Virus record (IMG/VR): IMGVR_UViG_3300013126_000029
Coordinates: 1 to 64,000 of that record
Reading direction: 5' to 3' (one strand)
From: a virus
DNA: 64,000 bases
Numbering within the stretch: the stretch's first letter is position 1; the number at the start of each line of letters is the position of its first letter. Below are positions 27,201 through 34,678 of the stretch, in pieces. A model generated the notes under the pieces. The model was not told the DNA's origin. It did not search any database and saw only the letters and a list, made by a program, of their open reading frames with translations. The position numbers were made by a program, and so were the translations under genes.

Positions 27201-29151
27201 CCAGCCGGGCAAAGGCGGCGATCTCCACCGGGCCGGCGGCCTCGATGTCGGCGTGGGTGAGCGTCGCGGCGCGCGCGTACCGCTGCGCGGTGGTGAGCGC
27301 GTCGAGCGGATCGCCGTGTTGCAGGTCGGCGTCCAGCCGGGACCGGAGCGCCTGCGCGCGGGCGAGATCGGCCTGTTGGTCGGTCAGATCGGACCGCTCG
27401 GGCTGGTAGTCGCTGCCGCCGCGCATGACCTGGCGGCCGGCCAGGTCGCTCGCGCCGATGCCGCCGTCGCCACTCGTGGCCGGAAGCTCTCCCAGGCCGG
27501 CGGCCTCGCGGGCGTCGGTGTCCTGGGCCAGCGTCTTGCGGGCGTTGGCGACGAGAACGCGGGCCTTGCGGTAGGCGTCGGCCACGGCCTCCTGGTGGGC
27601 CTGCTCCTGTCCGGCCTCCGGCGCCTTCTCGATCTGGTCGGCCAATTCGTGATGCCCGGCGTGGCGGAGCACCTGGACGGCGGCGGCCCGGCGGCGCTGC
27701 TGGTGCTGGCCCTTGACCTCTTCGAGGGCGTCTTTCTGGCCCTGGTCTAGCTTGGCGCTCTCGCTGGTGCGGCGGGCCTTGCGGCGCTCGGCGGCGGCCT
27801 TGCGATACTCCTCGGGCGTCTTCAGGTTCAGGCGACGCAGGTTGAGCTTGCCCCCGGCGCCCCCGATGATGTGCCCCTGGCGGGGATTGGTCGGGTGGAC
27901 GCGCACCAGGACCGGCACGCCCTTCTCGTCGTGCCCGCGGGGGTGGACGGTGATCCAGCGTTCGCCGGAGGGCGCGGTCTCGCCGAAGTCGAGCTTCGGG
28001 ACGCGGCCGGGCTCCTTGAAACCCTCGCGGTACTCGGCGATGGCCTTCAACAACTCGGGGTGCACCTGGCCGGCCCGCACGGCGGCCAGCACCTCGGGCT
28101 GCATGATGCGGTCGAGCGCCGCGTCGGTCCGCCCGTGGCGGTTGTAGTGTTCGAGCACGGCGTCGCCGGCCTCGTGGGGCACGGTGTTGACCACCTGCAT
28201 GATCTTGGCGGCCCGCGTGCCCTGGGCCCACTTCTCGGTCGTCGCCAGCCGGTCGAGGCTGCCGGCGGCGGGCTCCGTGTACCCGGCGGCGCCCGCGGCG
28301 GCGGCGGCCTCGTGTGGGCTGTCGAAGGTCTTGTGTGAACTGAAGCCGTAGGGGTCGTATTCGCTGTAGCGCCAGCGGCCCGGCTCGCTCGCATCGGGGA
28401 TCACGACGGCGTGGTGATCGGACTTGGGGTGCTTGAACTCCAAATGACCCCGGTCGAAGTGCTCCAGGGTCGCGTTCATCTTCGCCGCGGTGTCGTGGTA
28501 GGGCGAATTGACCTCCTGCAACAACTCCGGGTCGTCGCCGGCCTCCTCGGACGTGAACCCAACGACGCGGGCTCGGCGGGTCTCTGGGTGCAAGTGGACG
28601 CCGCGCTGGTCCGCCTCGACACGCTTCCAGCGGTGGCTCATGGAGTCGAACATCAGGCCGGGGGCGTTGGCGATGGGCCCGGCCTTGGCGCCCTCGGCGA
28701 AGACCACGTTGACCCAGAAGTCCACGGCCTTCGCGGCCTCGACCTGGAAGCTCCCGGTGATGTGGTCGCTCATCGCGGCCGGGTGGAACGGCGTGTGCTC
28801 GCCGAACGTCTGGTGCCAGGCGTAGCGGCGGCGCAGCTCGTGCTCGCCATCCTGGCGCGTCTCCTCGGCGGCGGCCTTGCGGTATGCCGTCCAGGTGTCG
28901 GGGTCGTGCGTCACGCGCCCGGCGGCCCATCGGAACAGGGTCGGCCGATCCACTCGGCGGCCCATGTCCTTGAGCTGGATCAACTTCTCCAGGTCCACGG
29001 TGCGCCGGTCGTTCTGATCCTTGACCCACCGGGTCGAGGTCCGACCTCGGCTATCGGTGCGCCGCTCCTGGTGGAGCGACCCACCATGAGACGGATCGCC
29101 GGATGGAACAGGATCGTGACCGCCGAAGATGTTGAGCTGCGCAGGCTGCAT
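21217..29151 (-). CDS. Giant polyvalent protein A: SNF2-type helicase with ParB-like domain
   Basis: This 2644-residue protein is likely packaged in the head and injected. The N-terminus has QLNIF (5-9) and the shared SHGG/RTD module (about 17-45). It then has E-G-A-K-A at 153-157 and the GPIAN-x-PGL module. Residues about 200-1870 are mostly helical, Ala/Arg/Glu/His-rich. The C-terminal third is an SNF2-type helicase: GTGNGKT (about 1888-1894), DEGH (near 2248), TGTPVKN, and 'DAGATGANLQ' and 'RNARILRVGQ' (2535-2570). Between the first two motifs (about 2080-2160) lies a ParB/sulfiredoxin-like segment with 'DGHRRLAAARKNG'. Helicases of this kind occur in phage polyvalent proteins related to P1 DarB. 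Function beyond injected DNA processing or antirestriction is inferred. Confidence 0.7.
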   Translation of the reverse strand: MQPAQLNIFGGHDPVPSGDPSHGGSLHQERRTDSRGRTSTRWVKDQNDRRTVDLEKLIQLKDMGRRVDRPTLFRWAAGRVTHDPDTWTAYRKAAAEETRQDGEHELRRRYAWHQTFGEHTPFHPAAMSDHITGSFQVEAAKAVDFWVNVVFAEGAKAGPIANAPGLMFDSMSHRWKRVEADQRGVHLHPETRRARVVGFTSEEAGDDPELLQEVNSPYHDTAAKMNATLEHFDRGHLEFKHPKSDHHAVVIPDASEPGRWRYSEYDPYGFSSHKTFDSPHEAAAAAGAAGYTEPAAGSLDRLATTEKWAQGTRAAKIMQVVNTVPHEAGDAVLEHYNRHGRTDAALDRIMQPEVLAAVRAGQVHPELLKAIAEYREGFKEPGRVPKLDFGETAPSGERWITVHPRGHDEKGVPVLVRVHPTNPRQGHIIGGAGGKLNLRRLNLKTPEEYRKAAAERRKARRTSESAKLDQGQKDALEEVKGQHQQRRRAAAVQVLRHAGHHELADQIEKAPEAGQEQAHQEAVADAYRKARVLVANARKTLAQDTDAREAAGLGELPATSGDGGIGASDLAGRQVMRGGSDYQPERSDLTDQQADLARAQALRSRLDADLQHGDPLDALTTAQRYARAATLTHADIEAAGPVEIAAFARLAGRRLASFRRLQEAVTEAGGDDTAPTMPDDAREAMEDMAAAVRGGGQDAIDAMADPKLNEAVRRGLTAAVDHGLMDPARERQMTARTEQAHREAAGAPELAQLNQEHVETLPARAIAMISHEAAQAIRRLRTAAPEDLRKLAEQVGDQVPAVKGAADALGEEALISGEATDAQRRAFLRQALASGVLTGDATPPKAADGPSLDVTDGQTARAIFEAGLKMRGLDKEARRRRNAIMAGDTAAATSQPWEAPRGGAIEPTQQLADHPPPEVVAAVQGEIRTQRSRAFLSHVEETYRDIGQMLEEDQDAAHADLARHMSRGTFDAVNHHAQEILRGSTIDRHVVDLLGSEGAAKLLAWQIRQTHPEQGEALTQAIGDYHLRLQDAHIPEAMDTSRDAYEAAHEVHQGMQDQGDLREWQALNKQRIDHLDQARQTLGRTLGFLETSAALHAAMMAPAANPIRVSAGPVEPTKLAGLARATGLDDGDFRIEHDGKNGWLTVEPAAFGKLVRPVDAEEVRLDRDMEAIRTGQRDDPKWRPAGFMERTDVRPEQRFQGEAPTNAQPFDYALAQHGDMHEAMGTYIAQRVHDGWRPVDIMLDLQNTGGHMAGIAAGVSEADLQGQQVQTWQELHPEPSKTAAAQDDGQARMPWDPEPEPGPNPAHAEWEAQRREIAAKGKLAAFHQAVEAHMPSRSDDKMAAVQLADSYAPHFTELARQHAERVGKVGTLHHQELDPELANDLAFRTLGRHPAAVGAWKPTEQLSHHERASLREAFYRYFHSRAGEMPEALRPETVMAKWTSEHPEPPREAAAEQGGFGFDMPTMGFGGAGFGTPSPEDVEKAEADARNANDRWEQSLVEHERAQAAVADPKAVFGRIAKAHAQQAQAAYRAVRERHVQEDHPSVQAAQAKHDAARAAADAAPEDEDKDKAAAAQGAAAALAAARDATVDEKHPEVAAARERHHHAASVAAGLDAPDEATPEDLRTAHQAYSQSAAQAQAATITLARAQDAREKAESAAFEARHHGASPQWKTWRQERDAAEHGARRAASRYEAPDWETYVASHGSAPQAYRALQDFVRSRFVQEFRTLYQDHARSPLQIGVQAVDGAAGHRLAFDPDWGDRVRRFRNSAGATVRTRGRGGQFSADPYKEARERYQAQARAMEQRQTTSTAETAPDPRRAPDLDERYTLGQQAEGQLAQIVSQHAGIIDPRQTFDARTADFSGPGAKRQRAIKAWQRSRKIGMFLGTGNGKTTVAFGTFSDLKGQGRVQRGVFSVPSIVQGQFGGEALAFVNPTHMRWHARPGESKAERMAAYADPTKHVVVVTHQALRDDVTDMVATHLGMSREQVAAHLTDGEVKAQAPEIDHLDKMRELAQVRPDQMVRQSDYDRAARNAYVGGASSRTTPAQMPSYPVGTWKVDDTFRGMYGSDVEHLQEFDPSDLVTTEQNVEGNTEGRGDDADRYAEWARSGEHGEPPPIQVVQAEDGSMRVTDGHRRLAAARKNGQKVKAWVSYAAHTGRLDSNGRPMVAGLTHELAIHRAHEAGDAPQAWHSQALPDLAEKMRQADVRPVQGAPARAVQPWSEDETDQHIRAALTAHDAHALLDFVAVDEGHVALNRKGKEDSHLARVIDSLGRLAKYCGYMTGTPVKNDTSELYDQLKKVAPHKYGDGPNKTSLAEFTRRYGTDPTTAGPALRAELRRRAFLTEAPMPFEPNYRTERIDPTPEQAEALDGAQRAYERVSAARRAGTVNVEAARALAPTAFASLAPTDEAGAREVAERVHRSPATFREAALNRHVNMHPQGAKLAHLDKLIGELRTQPLPRGARESAEDHKKRTAAGDTHRRAGVIFAHNHEAVAQIAAHLRAQGHRVETITGKDTGKAKTRKREAFDQGDHDILILSDAGATGANLQARASWIVNHDTPATYHTWKQRNARILRVGQRMGRPDVFTFQVDHPWEHDAAARMERKRGLHVPLYAEDDESQDEGGLAHLIRQHLHEAASPLAPPV
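28622..28695 (-). repeat. GPIAN-PGL module in protein A
   Basis: EGAKAGPIANAPGL followed shortly by SHRWKR. The same 25-residue unit occurs in proteins C and D, and in diverged form in the RelA/SpoT-like protein. Confidence 0.6.
29020..29095 (-). repeat. SHGG/RTD linker module, copy in protein A
   Basis: Protein-level repeat at the very N-terminus of protein A: GDPSHGGSLHQERRTD followed by RGRTSTRWV. It is preceded by QLNIF. It belongs to a family of seven copies spread over the giant internal proteins. Confidence 0.6.
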
Positions 29152-29182
29152 GCGGTTGTTCTACCGCGCGCGGCCCGCTCGC

Positions 29183-32100
29183 TCAATCCGCGGCCTGCGC
29201 TCCCGGACCGAAACCGACGGCCACCCGGAAGCCTTTGGCGGCTTCGCGGTAGTGGGCGGGGTTCTCGGCCAGGTGATCCATGGCGATCTCCTGGGCGATC
29301 CCGCGGTCGTCGGTGTGCTCGGTCTCCTCCTCGGTGCCCTCGGCAAGGTCGTCCGGGTCGAAGTCCTCGGGCTCCATCTCGTCGGCGGGGCCCCCGTGCA
29401 GGCGGTCCTTGTGCGCCGCCTTGCCGGTCTCGTCGGGCGGGAGGAGCGGATCGGTGCCGGGGTGCGGGTTGCCGTGTTCGTCCACCTTGAGCTTGCTCTG
29501 CCAGTGCTCCGGGATTCGGCCGGCCGGAAAGAAGCGCCCGGTCAGGATCGGGTGCTTCATCGCGCCTTGCAGGAACTTCGCCACGGTGTCGCGGCGCTTC
29601 ACCGGGTCCTGGTGCCAGGCGGCGTCCGCCGCGGCGGCCTCGGCCTCCTTGCGCTGGTGCTCGGCCGCTCGCTGAACCCGCTCGGCTTCGGCCTGGCGGG
29701 CGCGTTCCTGGGCCTGCTGTTGCGCCTGGCTCTCGGCTTCGGCGCGAGCCTTTTCGATGCCTGCCCGGTGGGCCTTGGTCTCCGCGCTGGGCTCGGCGTT
29801 GGCCTGGGCGGCGGTGTGCGGCATGAAACCGCCCTCGTCGTGCTGGTCGCGGATGAAGTGCAGGGTGTAGCCGTCGGCGTCGTTCTCGCTGCGCAGGACG
29901 CCGTGCTCGTGGCCGGTGTCGTCGCCCCAGGTGGCCACCGGGCGCCACGCTTGCTTGGCTGGGTGCCAGTATTCGAGATCTTCCGGCGGGATGGCCTGCT
30001 TGGTGTAGCGGCTGCCCTCGACGTCCTCGTTGCCGACCGGGTCGACGACGGTGCGGCGTTTCGTCGCGCGGAGCATGACCGGGACGCGCTTCGTCAACGG
30101 CCCGTCGCCGTGCTGGTCTTCGAGCTGGTCGCCAACCTTGCCGTGCCACTCTTTCGCGGCCTGGAAATGGTGGGAGAGAAAGACCTTGCCCTGGCTGTGG
30201 TTGGCGTAGGCCCCGTGACCGTAGAGCCCTTCTCCGCTGCGAGGCTGCAAGCCCTTGCTGGCGATCTGCGGCATCGAAGCGTGGCTGGTGGTGTGAAACA
30301 GGTGCCCGGCCGGCTGGTCGTCGCGCGTCCAGCGGTGCGAGGTCGGGTCGAGGTGCAGGCCGGGGGCGTTGGCGATGGGCCCGGCCTTGGCGCCCTCGAT
30401 GAGATCCCACCGGGCCGGGCCGGCGGCGGCGCCGGCCTCCCAACGGATCTTGTCGGGCTCGGCGTACCCCAGTCGATTGCCCGACCGGGCTCCGCCCCCG
30501 CCGGCTGCTTTGCCTTCGACCCGCGCCACTGGGCGCAGGCCCTTCTCGCGCAGGGCTCGATAGGTCGTGCCGTCCTCGGTGCTCAAGCTGTAGGTCACGA
30601 ACAGGGCCGGGGCCTCGGCGTCGCCTCGTTTCGAGCGGTCGAGGAGGTCGATCATGCGCGCCGCGAGCTTCGACGACGCGCCCTTGGTGGTCCCGTCCGA
30701 CGCGATCCGGGTCAACTCCAGGATGTTGCGCGGGTCCACCCGCCCGTTGCCCCAGCGCCCGGTCGGCGTGCCGGCGGTGGCGACGGCCACCAGGCGCCCG
30801 CCCCGCATGCACCCGACGGCGTAGATGAGCCCGCGCGGGTTCATCTCGGGCATCTGGCTGTGGTGCTCGGCGATGAACGCTCGGGCGGTGTCCAGCGGCA
30901 CGTTCACCAGGCGGAGCTTGCCGGCGGGCGCGATGGCGTCGGCCAGGATCTCGCGCACGATGATCGCGGGGATGAGCCCGCCGCGATCTGCGGACTCGGC
31001 CACAAGCGCAACGGCATCGGCTGCATCTTGCGGGCGCCACTCGGGCATGCCGATCAAGCCCGGAAGCTCGTCCGCCCGGATGGTCATGGGATCGTCCTCG
31101 AAGCTCTCCTCGGGCGCCCACTCGCGGGCGTGGCCGGCGTCGTGCAGGGCGCCCTCGATGAGGTGGACCTCCCCACCGTCGAAGATCCGTCCGACGTGCT
31201 CGACGATGTTCGCCGCTCGTCGTTCGGCTTCGGCCCGCTCGGGCGTGATTTCGGCGTGGCCGCGCTCGCCAGGGGCGGGCGCTCCGGCGTGGCCCATCGC
31301 GGCGTGCAGCGGCTTTGTTCTGACGTGCCGGTGCTCCGTCCGGCCCCGGCGGTCGGTGCGCGTTTCGAGGTGCAGGCGGCCACCGTGGTCGAGATCGGTG
31401 AGGAACGACAACTGCATCGCCTTGGCGCCCTCTCCGAACGCGATGCGGATCGCGCGCCGCTTGCGGACCGTGGTCGAGCCCGCGCCGGTGATGAAGCGGT
31501 GCCAGGCTCGGTCGAGGGCGACCTCGGCCCACGGCATCTCGTAGTTCTTCGGCGAGTCCTCTCCGCGGGTGTGCTGTTGCAACCACCCGTCCGGGTCGGC
31601 CACAAACGCGGCGGTGGCGTCCTTGTCCAGGTCCATCTCCGCGGCGATGCGGCGGCGCTCGGCGGCCGACGTCCACCCGCCCGGAAAGCCGATCTCGTCG
31701 GTGTAGTCGGCGAGGTCGGGATCGGTGGCGGCGAACGCCGATTCGGCGACGTCCTCGCGCACCTTGTCCTGGGCGGCGGTGAGCTTCCGCGGCGGTCCTT
31801 TCTCGGGACGGCCCACGGCGGCGGTGATGGCGACGCTGTCCAGGGTCACGCGGGCACCGGGGCTTGTTTCGGCGACGATGCGCTCGATGTCGGGGAAGCG
31901 CGTCGAGCGCGGGCCCACCCCGAGAAGATGGAGCGCCAGCGGGCGGCGGGGTCGCAGGAACGCGGCCAGATCGGCGTCGCTGGTGGCGTCTTTCTTCATG
32001 GGGATCGCGGGCGTCCAGTCGGTGCCCAGAATGGCATCGACCCGCGCCGCGAACGCAGCCATCGACACGGCGCCTTTCTGGATCGGCACCAGGATGTGCG

Positions 32101-34678
32101 CGCCCTTGGCGCGGATGGCGCGCACCCGGTCGGCGTAGCGCGTGAGCCGGCGCAGGGTCTCCTCCTGGTCTGCGACCTTGTCCGGTGCGACGGCGTAGAG
32201 CTGGCCTCCCAGGGCGTCGGCCATGCGGTCGTACAGGTCGAGGCGGCGTGTCCATTCGGCGTGGGTGATGGGATCTTTGTCCACCGGCCCGTCCGGCGTG
32301 AACGCGATCTCTCCGAACGCCCCCGAGTCGAGAAAGAAGCGCACCAGGCGGCCGTCGGGAGTCGTCCGCCCGCGCAGGGCGGCGGCGGCCGTCTCGGCCT
32401 CGCGGTTCATCTCGCTCGCCGTCGCTCCGGGGTTGATCCCGATGTCGGCGAAACCGGCGATCTCTCCGGCGTGGTTCGACCCGCTGGCAAAGTATCCTCC
32501 CAGGTCGATCTTGAACGTCTCGGCCTCGTTGAACAGGGCGAGTTGCGCCGTCGCTGCCGGCCCGGCCGGCGTGGTCGTGACCCATCGGCGCTCGGTGCGC
32601 CCGCGCTTGTCCGTCCGCGTCTCGGCGTGGAGGCGGCCTCCGTGGGTCGGCTCGAAGAGACGCATCTGGTCGGCGGCCTTCCCGGCCTCCGGTGGCGAGT
32701 CGGCGGCGAGCGCGTCGGCCAGCTCGGTCAGCGCCAGATCGGCCCGGAACTTGTGCCCGACGCGACGTTCGAGGGCGACATACTCGCGGAACAACGCCGG
32801 GTTGGCCTGGGCGGCGATCTTCAGGTCGTCGCGGGTGGCGAAGACACAGAAGACGCAGGACAACCGGCGCATGCCGAGGTCGTAGGCCCCGTGATAGGGC
32901 GTGCCGGCGTCGCGGATGCGCCGCCAGACGTCGCCCTCGGTCCAGTGGTGGATGGGCAACCACTCGTCCACCTGCCGCTTGCCGTTGCTCGCCCCGTCGT
33001 CGCGCTCGAAGACGGGCATCTTGGCGCGGTTGCTGCTCTCGTCGGCTCGCAGGCCCATGCAGTTGAGAATGCGCACCGGCGCGCCCTTGCGGCCGATCTC
33101 GTCGGTCAGGCGCGTCATGAGGGTGCGGATGGGGCCGCGCTTGTGGTCGGAGGTGCAGTAGCGCGACGCGCTCGACGGCCAGGCGATCTCCTTGCCGAAG
33201 TCCACCGGATCGGCCTCGGCCTTGCCGTTCTTCAGCTTGCGTTCGGCGGCCTGCTTGAGCTTCCGGGCGCGTTCGTCGGGGGCCTGCGCTCCGTCCGCCT
33301 GCGCCGGCCCGATGAGCCCGGCCAGCGTCTCGGCGCTCGCCCCCGCGAGATCGCCCCAGGTCCGCACGCCGGACTTGGCGAGGGTCGCGACGTCGTGGCT
33401 GCGCTGCTGGAGGTCCACGGCCCGCTGGTCGATCTGCTCGATGAGGTCGCCCTTGGTCTTCTGTACGACCTCGAAGCGCAGGCCGTAGTGCCGGGCCTGC
33501 GCCTCGGCCAGCTCGCGGGTGCCCTCCCATTCCACGCGCCCCAGATCGGCGTGCACGACGACGACGCGGTCGAGCACGCCCTGGGCGCGGGCCTGGGCGA
33601 CCACGTAGTCGAGCATTGCCTGGCTGTCCTTGCCGGCGGAACTGTTCACCAGGATCGTGTCGTAGTCGCGCAACGACGGCTCGGGATGAGCCGGGGCCGG
33701 GCTCGGGTCGTGGCCCAGTCCGTCAAGGCGGTTCTGGGCGCGCAGGCCCGGCGCCGTCGGCGCTGCGCCTCGCGCGCGGGGCGCCCGCTCGCCGATCTGC
33801 ACCAGGGCCTCGGGCGGCGGCTTGATGCTTGGCGCAGTCGAGAAATTCGGGGCCGTTTTTGGGTCGATCTTGGCCTGCGGCGCGGTTCCGGTGCTCGAAC
33901 TTTCGGCGGTAATCCACCGGGCCTCGCTGCGCCCGGTCGCGTCGGTCCTGGTCTCCTTGTGGAGCCGGCCACCGTGGCTCGGATCGCCCATGAGGTCGAA
34001 CATGCTCATGGTGTTCGTGTCGCGGCGGTCGATGGCTTTCCCACCCTCTTGCGTGTCGGCCAGCTCGGCGATCTGCCGGCGCACATACTCCAGGCGCCGC
34101 CAGGCGTCGTCCAGGGACGAGTCGCGATCCACCGGCGGCGGCTCGGCGCTCTGGGCCTCGTGCAGGTTGAGGGGGCGGCCCCGCTGCTTGGCGTCGGCGA
34201 GGAGCGCCCCCAGGCGGGCCACCGGGATGCCCGTCACCTCGCCCTGGACGCCGCGCACGTCGTAGGAGGCCCGAAAAGTGCGCAGGGCCTCGCGGCGGGT
34301 GGCGAACCCCACCATGACCTTGTCCTCGTCGTAGCGGCCGGTCTTCGGGTCTTTGGCCCGGATGACCCACGCGGTCGGAGCGTCGCGCTCGGGCCCCACG
34401 AACACGTCCACGGCGTCGCCGTCCACGCCCAGGGTGCCCCGGAACTCGCCATAGTGCGCGGGCATCAGGACGGCCCACGGGCTGCCGTCCTGGCCTCTTC
34501 CCTGGCGCACGGTGCCCTCGGGCGTCTCGACGTCAACCGTGGGCAGGCCGGGCACCTGGACGGTGCCGTGGTGGTGGTATTCCTGCGGCCGGCGGGACTC
34601 GGCGGGCGGGTCGAGCGGCAGGGCCTTGTGCCCCTCGCGGATGGCCTGGAGCTGAAGCAAGAGGCCGGCGGCGGTCAT
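29183..34678 (-). CDS. Giant polyvalent protein C: five enzyme domains in one polyprotein
   Basis: This 1831-residue protein starts at the ATG at 34678 (ATGA overlap). After a Leu-rich leader ending EGHKA (15-19) come: an inorganic-pyrophosphatase-like domain (about 40-170, 'VDVFVGP', 'YDEDKVMVGF'); a PAPS-reductase/ATP-pyrophosphatase domain (about 335-630, SSAGKDS at 343-349 and CVFC near 604); a TGT/DpdA-like TIM barrel (about 710-1070, 'FFLDSGAF', 'LLGVGP'); an XF1762/Mom-like acyltransferase (about 1215-1400, 'EHHSQMPEMNPRG', 'ELTRI', 'TYSLSTEDGT'); and an ART-like domain (about 1455-1600, 'LFHTTSHASM'). E-G-x-K-A or E-A-G-K-A sites at 211, 664, 1083 and 1428 separate the domains. Likely it is cut into single enzymes; this is inference. 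Confidence 0.72.
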   Translation of the reverse strand: MTAAGLLLQLQAIREGHKALPLDPPAESRRPQEYHHHGTVQVPGLPTVDVETPEGTVRQGRGQDGSPWAVLMPAHYGEFRGTLGVDGDAVDVFVGPERDAPTAWVIRAKDPKTGRYDEDKVMVGFATRREALRTFRASYDVRGVQGEVTGIPVARLGALLADAKQRGRPLNLHEAQSAEPPPVDRDSSLDDAWRRLEYVRRQIAELADTQEGGKAIDRRDTNTMSMFDLMGDPSHGGRLHKETRTDATGRSEARWITAESSSTGTAPQAKIDPKTAPNFSTAPSIKPPPEALVQIGERAPRARGAAPTAPGLRAQNRLDGLGHDPSPAPAHPEPSLRDYDTILVNSSAGKDSQAMLDYVVAQARAQGVLDRVVVVHADLGRVEWEGTRELAEAQARHYGLRFEVVQKTKGDLIEQIDQRAVDLQQRSHDVATLAKSGVRTWGDLAGASAETLAGLIGPAQADGAQAPDERARKLKQAAERKLKNGKAEADPVDFGKEIAWPSSASRYCTSDHKRGPIRTLMTRLTDEIGRKGAPVRILNCMGLRADESSNRAKMPVFERDDGASNGKRQVDEWLPIHHWTEGDVWRRIRDAGTPYHGAYDLGMRRLSCVFCVFATRDDLKIAAQANPALFREYVALERRVGHKFRADLALTELADALAADSPPEAGKAADQMRLFEPTHGGRLHAETRTDKRGRTERRWVTTTPAGPAATAQLALFNEAETFKIDLGGYFASGSNHAGEIAGFADIGINPGATASEMNREAETAAAALRGRTTPDGRLVRFFLDSGAFGEIAFTPDGPVDKDPITHAEWTRRLDLYDRMADALGGQLYAVAPDKVADQEETLRRLTRYADRVRAIRAKGAHILVPIQKGAVSMAAFAARVDAILGTDWTPAIPMKKDATSDADLAAFLRPRRPLALHLLGVGPRSTRFPDIERIVAETSPGARVTLDSVAITAAVGRPEKGPPRKLTAAQDKVREDVAESAFAATDPDLADYTDEIGFPGGWTSAAERRRIAAEMDLDKDATAAFVADPDGWLQQHTRGEDSPKNYEMPWAEVALDRAWHRFITGAGSTTVRKRRAIRIAFGEGAKAMQLSFLTDLDHGGRLHLETRTDRRGRTEHRHVRTKPLHAAMGHAGAPAPGERGHAEITPERAEAERRAANIVEHVGRIFDGGEVHLIEGALHDAGHAREWAPEESFEDDPMTIRADELPGLIGMPEWRPQDAADAVALVAESADRGGLIPAIIVREILADAIAPAGKLRLVNVPLDTARAFIAEHHSQMPEMNPRGLIYAVGCMRGGRLVAVATAGTPTGRWGNGRVDPRNILELTRIASDGTTKGASSKLAARMIDLLDRSKRGDAEAPALFVTYSLSTEDGTTYRALREKGLRPVARVEGKAAGGGGARSGNRLGYAEPDKIRWEAGAAAGPARWDLIEGAKAGPIANAPGLHLDPTSHRWTRDDQPAGHLFHTTSHASMPQIASKGLQPRSGEGLYGHGAYANHSQGKVFLSHHFQAAKEWHGKVGDQLEDQHGDGPLTKRVPVMLRATKRRTVVDPVGNEDVEGSRYTKQAIPPEDLEYWHPAKQAWRPVATWGDDTGHEHGVLRSENDADGYTLHFIRDQHDEGGFMPHTAAQANAEPSAETKAHRAGIEKARAEAESQAQQQAQERARQAEAERVQRAAEHQRKEAEAAAADAAWHQDPVKRRDTVAKFLQGAMKHPILTGRFFPAGRIPEHWQSKLKVDEHGNPHPGTDPLLPPDETGKAAHKDRLHGGPADEMEPEDFDPDDLAEGTEEETEHTDDRGIAQEIAMDHLAENPAHYREAAKGFRVAVGFGPGAQAAD
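30323..30397 (-). repeat. GPIAN-PGL module in protein C
   Basis: EGAKAGPIANAPGL followed by SHRWTR. It lies between the acyltransferase-like and the ART-like domains of protein C. Confidence 0.6.
31321..31398 (-). repeat. SHGG/RTD linker module, third copy in protein C
   Basis: DLDHGGRLHLETRTD followed by RGRTEHRHV. It lies just after E-G-A-K-A (1083-1087), between the TGT-like and the acyltransferase domains, and is preceded by QLSFL. Confidence 0.6.
32578..32656 (-). repeat. SHGG/RTD linker module, second copy in protein C
   Basis: EPTHGGRLHAETRTD followed by RGRTERRWV. It lies just after E-A-G-K-A (664-668) and QMRLF, between the PAPS-reductase-like and TGT-like domains. Confidence 0.6.
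33911..33990 (-). repeat. SHGG/RTD linker module, first copy in protein C
   Basis: GDPSHGGRLHKETRTD followed by TGRSEARWI. It lies after E-G-G-K-A (211-215) and MSMFDLM, between the pyrophosphatase-like and PAPS-reductase-like domains. Confidence 0.6.

Noticed and set aside
30495-30520. E-G-K-A near residue 1391 of protein C as another protease site
   Set aside because: It lacks the extra residue between Gly and Lys and lies at the end of the acyltransferase domain, not at a linker.
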